Of a DNA stretch of 5,225 bases, positions 1 through 4,022 are shown in pieces (the stretch's first letter is position 1; every line of letters begins with the position of its first letter). A model generated the notes under the pieces. The model was given only the letters and a program-made list of their open reading frames with translations, ran no database searches and was not told the origin of the DNA. The position numbers and the translations under genes were made by a program. This DNA is from Panacagrimonas sp. GTDB lineage: Bacteria; Pseudomonadota; Gammaproteobacteria; Nevskiales; Nevskiaceae. The stretch covers positions 1 through 5,225 of the forward strand of contig JAJFJX010000133.1 of the NCBI GenBank assembly GCA_021773655.1, written 5' to 3'.

Positions 1-255
1 CTGGTGGTGCCGGAAACCGTCACGCTGGCGCAGTTGCAGCACACCGTGCGCTCCGCCGCCCCGGAGATCCTGCGCGAGGTGCGGGTGTTCGATGTCTATC
101 GTGGAACCAACCTAGGGACTACCTTCAAAAGCATGGCTTTAGGCTTGATTTTTCAAGATTACTCGCGCACCCTAACGGACATGGAAATCGAGACGGCGGT
201 GACCGCCATACGGTCGCGCGCCGCCTCTGAGCTGGGGGCTTCGGTGCGAGGCTGA
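1..255 (+). CDS. pheT: Phenylalanine--tRNA ligase beta subunit, C-terminal fragment
   Basis: This is the last 84 codons of the beta chain of phenylalanyl-tRNA synthetase, the alpha2beta2 cytoplasmic enzyme that charges tRNA-Phe. The frame is open from the first base, so the gene starts outside the window and the GTG at 4 is internal. The fragment is the FDX-ACB (anticodon-binding) domain found at the C-terminus of bacterial PheT. Its signature pieces are LREVRVFDVYRG (residues 23-34 of the fragment) and LGLIFQDYSRTLTDMEIE near the middle. The family normally has a Lys/Gly-rich loop after YRG; here it reads GTNLGTTFKS. The stretch coding for that loop is AT-rich and uses CTA, TTA, TTG and CTA for its four leucines, unlike the rest of the gene. 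The stop is TGA, 26 nt before ihfA, the same order as in E. coli (pheT-ihfA). Identification is firm. Confidence 0.96.
   Translation: MVVPETVTLAQLQHTVRSAAPEILREVRVFDVYRGTNLGTTFKSMALGLIFQDYSRTLTDMEIETAVTAIRSRAASELGASVRG
121..160 (+). promoter_or_regulatory. AT-rich patch in pheT; possible internal ihfA promoter
   Basis: By direct count, 14 of these 40 bases are G or C (35%), in a strongly GC-rich window. In E. coli ihfA has a promoter inside the end of pheT, so this position fits an internal promoter. The best spaced hexamers are weak: TTCAAA at 124-129 (4 of 6 to TTGACA), a 17-bp spacer, and GATTTT at 147-152 (3 of 6 to TATAAT). On the minus strand 145-150 reads AATCAA, one half of the IHF consensus, but the TTR half is absent, so autoregulation by IHF is only a thought. 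The hexamers are seen; the promoter role is inferred. Confidence 0.25.
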
Positions 256-281
256 CGGAACTTTTTTAGGGGCGCACGAAC

Positions 282-575
282 GTGGCTTTGACCAAGGCGG
301 AGCTTTCAGAAGCACTGTTCGACGAGCTGGGCCTCAACAAACGCGAGGCCAAGGAGTTCGTGGATCTGTTCTTCGAAGAGATCCGCGGCCGCCTCGAAGC
401 CGGCGAAGAGGTCAAGCTCTCCGGATTCGGCAATTTCGAATTGCGCAGCAAGAACCAGCGTCCCGGACGCAATCCCAAGACCGGAGAAGAGATCCCCATT
501 TCGGCGCGTCGCGTGGTGACGTTCCGCCCCGGCCAGAAACTGCGACTCAGGGTGGAACTCGATGCTGGCCGCTGA
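282..575 (+). CDS. ihfA: Integration host factor subunit alpha
   Basis: The 97-residue protein is the alpha subunit of IHF, which pairs with IhfB to bend specific DNA sites by well over 90 degrees. IHF acts in nucleoid architecture, sigma54 promoters, replication and site-specific recombination. The sequence is close to E. coli IhfA (99 aa) over its whole length: MALTKAE start, LFFEEIR at residues 29-35, VKLSGFGNF at 44-52, the DNA-inserting arm QRPGRNPKTGE at 59-69 with the intercalating proline at 65, and ARRVVTFRPGQKLR at 75-88. The start is GTG, chosen because it gives the conserved N-terminus and has AGGGG at 268-272, nine bases upstream. It follows pheT by 26 nt and overlaps the next gene by 14 nt, so it is probably expressed both from the pheT operon and from an internal promoter. 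No damage is seen. Confidence 0.98.
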   Translation: MALTKAELSEALFDELGLNKREAKEFVDLFFEEIRGRLEAGEEVKLSGFGNFELRSKNQRPGRNPKTGEEIPISARRVVTFRPGQKLRLRVELDAGR

Positions 576-969
576 ACTGCAGCTGCCGCTGCCGGAAATT
601 CCGCGCAAGCGCTACTTCGCCATCGGCGAGGTCTCAGACCTGTGCCAGGTCAAACCCCACGTGCTGCGTTACTGGGAACAGGAGTTTCCGCAACTCAAGC
701 CGGTCAAGCGGCGCGGCAACAGGCGCTACTACCAGCACGACGACGTATTGATGGTGCGACGCATCCGCAGCCTGCTCTACGACCAGGGGTTCACCATCGG
801 CGGTGCACGCCAGCGACTCAAGGAGCAGCCGCGCGCTGGCGAAGGCACGTCGGCCGATCTGGCCGCGCTGACAGCCGCCAATCGCACCGAGACCTCCGCG
901 CCCGACCGCAATCGGGAAATCCGCCAGGTGTGCGACGAACTCGAATCGCTGCTCAAGCTGCTGCGCTGA
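562..969 (+). CDS. MerR-family transcriptional regulator next to ihfA
   Basis: This 135-residue protein has a MerR-type winged helix-turn-helix near its N-terminus. The pattern is YFAIGEVSDLCQVKPHVLRYWE at residues 18-39 (written here as one helix-turn-helix region), then QLKPVKRRGNRRYY at 44-57 (the wing) and the second helical pair DDVLMVRRIRSLLYDQGFTIGGARQRL at about 60-86. Residues 90-118 look disordered (Ala/Thr/Arg/Glu-rich), and the end, from about 118, is a Leu-rich helix likely to be the antiparallel dimerisation coil. There is no Cys-rich metal-binding loop or large ligand domain, so an effector cannot be predicted. I recall a conserved short MerR-like gene beside ihfA in Pseudomonas and relatives; its target is not known to me. 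The ATG lies inside the end of ihfA with GGGTGG at 550-555 as ribosome-binding site, which suggests translational coupling. Family assignment is firm, function unknown. Confidence 0.93.
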   Translation: MLAAELQLPLPEIPRKRYFAIGEVSDLCQVKPHVLRYWEQEFPQLKPVKRRGNRRYYQHDDVLMVRRIRSLLYDQGFTIGGARQRLKEQPRAGEGTSADLAALTAANRTETSAPDRNREIRQVCDELESLLKLLR

Positions 970-994
970 AGCGCACCCCGCTTCCGTTTCAACA

Positions 995-1018
995 GCCGGC
1001 GCCGATGGCAGAGCCGGC
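995..1018 (+). terminator. GC hairpin after the MerR gene (weak terminator candidate)
   Basis: GCCGGC at 995-1000 can pair with GCCGGC at 1013-1018, and inside it GCC (1001-1003) can pair with GGC (1007-1009) around GAT, leaving AGA unpaired. It starts 25 nt after the MerR stop codon, a sensible place to end the pheT-ihfA transcript. There is no T-run after it, so it is not a standard intrinsic terminator. It could instead be a 3'-end stabilising stem or have no role. Confidence 0.3.
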
Positions 1019-1033
1019 GGGTGCGGTCGCCGC

Positions 1034-1062
1034 TTTCCAGTCCGTCACTTGCGGGCTATCAT
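1034..1062 (+). promoter_or_regulatory. Sigma70-like promoter, probably for tRNA-Pro
   Basis: TTTCCA at 1034-1039 (4 of 6 to TTGACA), a 17-bp spacer, and TATCAT at 1057-1062 (5 of 6 to TATAAT) form the best promoter match in the gap before the tRNA. The bases after the -10 box are GC-rich (CGCCACC), as in the discriminators of stable-RNA promoters under stringent control. Transcription would start near 1069, giving a leader of about 100 nt that must be removed to form the tRNA 5' end. No better promoter was found closer to the tRNA. Confidence 0.55.
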
Positions 1063-1129
1063 CGCCACCCCGCAGGTGATCCCCCTTCACCGAATCGCAT
1101 TTCACGCGGGACCCAGTCCGCAGATTTCG

Positions 1130-1147
1130 TTCGATCTTGTGATCGAA
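1130..1147 (+). repeat. Perfect inverted repeat in the tRNA leader
   Basis: TTCGATC at 1130-1136 and GATCGAA at 1141-1147 are perfect 7-base arms around the loop TTGT, followed by more A residues. It ends 24 bases before the tRNA. In RNA it would be a stem-loop just upstream of the RNase P cut; in DNA it could be a dimeric protein site. The structure is seen; the role is not known. Confidence 0.5.
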
Positions 1148-1170
1148 AAAAGTCCCTCACGCGGAGACCG

Positions 1171-1255
<85 letters not shown>

Positions 1256-1319
1256 ATTTCTGGCATCAGCGCGGGTCGGATTCCGGCCCTCGGCGTGGCC
1301 TCGGGCGCTCGACCCCTGC

Positions 1320-1340
1320 CGAAGCCACACTGTGGCTTCG
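1320..1340 (+). terminator. Strong stem-loop downstream of tRNA-Pro
   Basis: CGAAGCCAC (1320-1328) pairs perfectly with GTGGCTTCG (1332-1340) around a three-base loop. As DNA the symmetry is 10 bases each side of C1330. It lies 72 nt after the tRNA CCA end. Only two Ts occur in the four bases that follow, so termination here would not be standard; 3'-end protection or processing is an alternative. Two further stems follow at once: TCGCC-TGC-GGCGA (1343-1355) and CGGGGC/GCCCCG (1357-1379). Confidence 0.4.
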
Positions 1341-1356
1341 TCTCGCCTGCGGCGAA

Positions 1357-1379
1357 CGGGGCCTCGCCCTCTCGCCCCG
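1357..1379 (+). other. Miniature acceptor-stem-like hairpin in repeat copy 2
   Basis: CGGGGC (1357-1362) pairs perfectly with GCCCCG (1374-1379) over an 11-base loop and is followed by ACCC. The true tRNA has CGGGGCG paired with CGCCCCG followed by ACCA. The second repeat copy therefore keeps both strands of the acceptor stem while the D, anticodon and most T-arm sequence is missing. It may be a remnant of a second tRNA-Pro, or chance complementarity in GC-rich sequence. Confidence 0.45.
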
Positions 1380-1390
1380 ACCCATTCGAT
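1368..1390 (+). repeat. Direct repeat copy 2: tRNA-Pro 3' end plus flank
   Basis: This is the downstream partner of the block at 1233-1255, 135 bp away, with 22 of 23 bases identical. It retains the acceptor 3' strand, but CCA is changed to CCC. Weaker likeness continues with a two-base shift: TCTGGCATC near 1259 against TCTGGAATC near 1396, so the duplicated unit may be longer than the clear core. Confidence 0.8.
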
Positions 1391-1423
1391 TGCGGTCTGG
1401 AATCGGGCTGCCGGTGCGTTCGG

Positions 1424-1453
1424 TTGGCAATCTCTTTCGGCGCTGTGCCTTAT
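1424..1453 (+). promoter_or_regulatory. Weak promoter candidate for the small frame and bioA
   Basis: TTGGCA at 1424-1429 matches TTGACA at five of six. With an 18-bp spacer the -10 would be CCTTAT at 1448-1453 (3 of 6); TATCGC at 1451 is a better-looking box but 21 bp away. It is the only plausible -35 between the tRNA and the small frame. No biotin-operator-like sequence was recognised. Confidence 0.3.
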
Positions 1454-1565
1454 CGCCGCCCAGGCCGAAGATGAATGCTTGCGAGCAGCAACCCGATGCC
1501 GTGCCCACGGGTTCGCCCACCCATGCGCGACCACTGTCGTGTGTGAGAGCGAAGAAGTCGCCACA

Positions 1566-1721
1566 ATGTTGCGCAAAGACCTCGTCATCGATGACAAGCA
1601 GATGCAGATGATCATGCGCATGATCAGCACCCAGGCGGATCGCGAAGCGGTCGAATCCTTCAAATTGGGGGGGCGTGCCGTGCATCCGGGTCCTGATCGG
1701 GCCTCGGAGGCACGAACGTGA
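1566..1721 (+). CDS. Small uncharacterised protein coupled to bioA
   Basis: This is a 51-residue frame that I do not recognise. It starts MLRKDLVIDDKQMQMIMRMI, a Met-rich likely helix (residues 10-22), continues with a polar segment ending REAVESFKLGGR (26-37), and ends in a Pro/Arg-rich tail. Three things support it as real. Its TGA (1719-1721) overlaps the bioA GTG (1718-1720) as GTGA. By direct count 38 of 51 codons end in G or C, and 28 of the first 34. The composition reads like protein, not shifted noise. The ribosome-binding site is modest: GAAGAAG at 1551-1557, eight bases before ATG. There is no signal peptide or membrane segment. A run of seven G (1667-1673) sits in codons 34-36, so a base-count error or slippage there would change the tail. 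The frame is open far upstream, so the start is not certain. It could be a leader peptide setting bioA translation. Confidence 0.55.
   Translation: MLRKDLVIDDKQMQMIMRMISTQADREAVESFKLGGRAVHPGPDRASEART
1609..1626 (+). repeat. 18-bp perfect palindrome inside the small frame
   Basis: TGATCATGCGCATGATCA is self-complementary over all 18 bases. A second perfect palindrome, GTCATCGATGAC, lies just upstream at 1584-1595. Both are in the coding part of the small frame (residues 7-10 and 15-21), about 90-130 bases before bioA. They could be operator-like sites, an RNA structure affecting bioA coupling, or a by-product of the repeated Met/Ile codons. Confidence 0.5.
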
Positions 1722-3124
1722 CGACGTCCAATGCCGAATGGACCGCGCGCAGCCTGGCGCACGTCTGGCACCCGTGCACGCAGATGCACGATCACGCCGG
1801 TGGTGCGGACGCCAATATCCCGCTGATTCCGATCCGCCGGGCCGAGGGCATCTGGCTGGAGGATTTCGAGGGCCGTCGTTACATCGACGCGGTCAGCTCG
1901 TGGTGGACCAACATCTTCGGCCACCGGCATCCACACCTGGTGGCCAGTCTCAAGGATCAGCTCGACACGCTGGATCATGTGATCTTCGCCGGTTTCACCC
2001 ATCAGCCCGCGGTGGAGCTGGCCGAACGCCTGGTCCGGCTGGCGCCGCCCGGACTGGACCGCTGCTTCTTCGCCGACAACGGTTCGGCGGCGGTGGAAGT
2101 GGCCTTGAAAATGAGCTTTCACTACTGGCGCAACGTCGGCAAACCGCAGAAGACCCGCTACATCGCGCTGACCAACGGCTATCACGGCGAGACCCTGGGC
2201 GCGCTGGCGGTCGGTCACACTGGCCTGTATCGGGACACCTATGCACCGCTGCTGCTGCAACCCATCCACGTGCCCTCGCCGGACTGCTACCAACGCGCTG
2301 CCGGCGAGTCCTGGGAGGATCACACGCGGCGGCGATTCGCCGACATGGAAGCGGCCATTGCGCAGCACGCTCACGAAACCTGCGCGGTGATCCTGGAGCC
2401 GCTGGTGCAGTGCGCCGGCGGCATGCGCATGTACCACCCGATCTACCTGACCCTGCTGCGCGAGGCCTGCGACCGCCATGGGGTGCACCTGATTGCCGAC
2501 GAGATTGCGGTGGGCTTCGGTCGCACCGGCAAGCTGTTCGCCTGCAACTGGGCGCCGCAGAAGCAGGGCGCGGACGGCATCACCCCGGACTTTCTGTGCC
2601 TGTCCAAGGGCCTGACCGCCGGCACGCTGCCGCTGGCGGTGACCCTGACCCGCGAGACCATCTACCTGGCGTTCTACGACGAACACCGCAGCGGCAAGGC
2701 CTTCCTGCATTCGCATTCCTATACCGGCAATCCGCTGGCCTGCCGCGCTGCGCTGGCGACCCTGGACGTGTTCGAGCAGCAGGACTGGATGGCGCGCGTG
2801 CGCCTGCTCGGTCAGTTTCTGTGGTCGGCCACTGCGGCGCTGCGCAGTCATCGCCATGTCGCGGAAGTACGCCAGCAGGGCCTGATCCTGGCAGTGGAAC
2901 TGGCGCGACGTCCGCAGACCCGGCAGGCTTTCGCCGCTGGCGAGCGGCGCGGCCTGCGAGCGTATCGACACGCGCTGGCCCATCACCGCGACTTCGGTGT
3001 GCTGCTGCGCCCGCTGGGCGATGTCGTCTACTTCATGCCGCCTTACGTGATCGAACCGCGCGAGGTCGAGGCCATGGCAAAGATCGCCTGCGAGGCCATC
3101 GAACACGCCACGCAGGACGATTGA
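1718..3124 (+). CDS. bioA: Adenosylmethionine--8-amino-7-oxononanoate aminotransferase
   Basis: This 468-residue cytoplasmic PLP enzyme converts 8-amino-7-oxononanoate (KAPA) to 7,8-diaminopelargonate in biotin synthesis, classically with S-adenosylmethionine as amino donor. It is a class III aminotransferase. Visible features are WHPCTQM (17-23), the substrate-pocket SSWW (60-63), the PLP-phosphate loop DNGSAAVE (120-127), NGYHGET (153-159), IADEIAVGFGRTGKLFA (259-275) with the PLP-binding Asp at 261, the Schiff-base Lys297 in LSKGLTAG, HSHSYTGNPLA (331-341), and VVYFMPPYVI near the end. E. coli BioA has Tyr17 in HPYT; here it is Cys20, as I recall for Pseudomonas-type BioA, so the donor should not be assumed. 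The start GTG overlaps the previous stop and has CGGAGG at 1705-1710, seven bases upstream. rsmE follows after 4 nt. The protein is longer than the E. coli one (429 aa), normal for this subgroup. No other bio gene is in view. Confidence 0.95.
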   Translation: MTTSNAEWTARSLAHVWHPCTQMHDHAGGADANIPLIPIRRAEGIWLEDFEGRRYIDAVSSWWTNIFGHRHPHLVASLKDQLDTLDHVIFAGFTHQPAVELAERLVRLAPPGLDRCFFADNGSAAVEVALKMSFHYWRNVGKPQKTRYIALTNGYHGETLGALAVGHTGLYRDTYAPLLLQPIHVPSPDCYQRAAGESWEDHTRRRFADMEAAIAQHAHETCAVILEPLVQCAGGMRMYHPIYLTLLREACDRHGVHLIADEIAVGFGRTGKLFACNWAPQKQGADGITPDFLCLSKGLTAGTLPLAVTLTRETIYLAFYDEHRSGKAFLHSHSYTGNPLACRAALATLDVFEQQDWMARVRLLGQFLWSATAALRSHRHVAEVRQQGLILAVELARRPQTRQAFAAGERRGLRAYRHALAHHRDFGVLLRPLGDVVYFMPPYVIEPREVEAMAKIACEAIEHATQDD

Positions 3125-3128
3125 ACCC

Positions 3129-3869
3129 GTGGCCCCCCGTGTCTATCTGCAGGCGCCGCTGGCCAGCGGCCAGTCGCTGACTCTGCCCGAGGCCGCATTC
3201 CGCCATCTGGTGCAGGTGTTGCGTCTGCGGTCCGGCGAGGCAGTGACGGTGTTCGATGGCCGCGGTGGCGAGTACGACGCCACGCTGGCGGCCGTGGAGC
3301 GGCGCAGCGCCACGCTGCAGATGGGCGACTTTCACGACGTGGAACGTGAATCGCCACTGCAATTGACCCTGGTGCAGGGTCTTTCCAAGGGTGACCGCAT
3401 GGACTACACGCTGCAGAAGGCTGCCGAGCTCGGCGTGTCCGCCGTGGTGCCGGTGATCACCGAGCGCTGCAACGTCAGCCTGGACCGCGAGCGTGAAGCC
3501 AGGAAGTTCGAACACTGGCGCGGCGTGCTGATCTCGGCCTGCGAGCAGAGTGGCCGCACCCGGGTGCCGACGCTGCACCCGCTGCAGCGCTACGTCGACT
3601 GGCTGGACTCGCAGACTGCGGGTCCGCGCTATCTGCTCGACCCGATGGCGGCTCGGTCGTTGGCACGGACCCCGGTTCCCGATGCGCCCCTCAGCCTGGT
3701 GATCGGCCCCGAAGGCGGACTCAGTGCCGCCGAAATCCACGCCGGAACGCGGGCCGGGTGCATCGGTGTGCGCCTGGGGCCGCGCGTGTTGCGGACCGAA
3801 ACCGCCGGCGTCGCGGCGCTGTCGATTCTGCAGGCACTGAAAGGTGATCTGGGCGACGAGCCCGGGTAG
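3129..3869 (+). CDS. rsmE: 16S rRNA (uracil-1498-N3)-methyltransferase
   Basis: This 246-residue cytoplasmic enzyme uses S-adenosylmethionine to methylate U1498 of 16S rRNA in the assembled 30S subunit. It has a PUA-like N-terminal domain (about 1-70, with FRHLVQVLRLRSGE at 24-37) and a SPOUT (trefoil-knot) methyltransferase domain. Family motifs seen are LVQGLSKGDRMDYTLQKAAELGV (81-103, in pieces), ACEQSGR (137-143), the cofactor-loop GPEGG (193-197) and the knot LGPRVLRTETAG (216-227). Length agrees with E. coli RsmE (243 aa). The start is GTG, 4 nt after the bioA stop. AGGA at 3114-3117 lies 11 bases upstream, a slightly long spacing, and the first residues APRVYL fit the family. It is probably expressed with bioA; both use S-adenosylmethionine if BioA is of the standard type, though the pairing looks positional. 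Confidence 0.96.
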   Translation: MAPRVYLQAPLASGQSLTLPEAAFRHLVQVLRLRSGEAVTVFDGRGGEYDATLAAVERRSATLQMGDFHDVERESPLQLTLVQGLSKGDRMDYTLQKAAELGVSAVVPVITERCNVSLDREREARKFEHWRGVLISACEQSGRTRVPTLHPLQRYVDWLDSQTAGPRYLLDPMAARSLARTPVPDAPLSLVIGPEGGLSAAEIHAGTRAGCIGVRLGPRVLRTETAGVAALSILQALKGDLGDEPG

Positions 3870-3912
3870 GCAATGATCGGTCTGCGTCTTCGGTGCCCTG
3901 CGCGTGGACTGC

Positions 3913-3954
3913 TCCGGGATCGCGACCGGATGGCAGCCGCCGGTGTCGATCGGA
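3913..3954 (+). terminator. Interrupted long hairpin after rsmE
   Basis: Three stem segments stack: TCC (3913-3915) with GGA (3952-3954), GATCG (3918-3922) with CGATC (3947-3951), and ACCGG (3925-3929) with CCGGT (3940-3944), around a 10-base loop. This gives 13 pairs with small internal bulges, beginning 44 bases after the rsmE stop. No T-run follows, so it is at best a Rho-assisted or processing-type 3' end. Confidence 0.35.
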
Positions 3955-3965
3955 ACCCGCCCTGA

Positions 3966-3995
3966 GTGCCCGTCCGGAGACACCGGGCATACACT
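3966..3995 (+). promoter_or_regulatory. Hairpin and -10-like box before pyrC
   Basis: TGCCC (3967-3971) pairs with GGGCA (3985-3989), and inside it GTC (3972-3974) pairs with GAC (3979-3981) around CGGA. The next bases, TACACT (3990-3995), match TATAAT at four of six and are followed by GC-rich sequence; no -35 box at normal spacing is evident. A start near 4002 would leave a leader of about 20 nt for pyrC. If transcription instead comes from rsmE, the hairpin is in the intergenic RNA. Confidence 0.35.
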
Positions 3996-4022
3996 GGCGG
4001 CCTCACGCAGAGGAAAATGATC

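Noticed and set aside
262..267. Run of six T after pheT as an intrinsic terminator
   Set aside because: The nearest stem (GCCTC 223-227 with GAGGC 248-252) has a 20-base loop and ends nine bases before the Ts. The run sits next to the ihfA ribosome-binding site, where termination would block ihfA.
100..281. LexA or full IHF binding site ahead of ihfA, as in E. coli
   Set aside because: No CTG-N10-CAG with the right internal bases was found, and the only IHF-like match is a half-site (AATCAA on the minus strand) without the TTR half.
1471..1611. 46-codon frame starting at ATG 1471
   Set aside because: Its sequence is Cys/Ser/Pro-rich, without family likeness, no ribosome-binding site is evident, and it overlaps the better-supported frame at 1566 in another phase.
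1675..3180. Open frame of 501 codons on the plus strand in another phase of bioA
   Set aside because: It is a frame-shifted reading of bioA, rich in Arg, Gly, Ala and Pro, with no motif.
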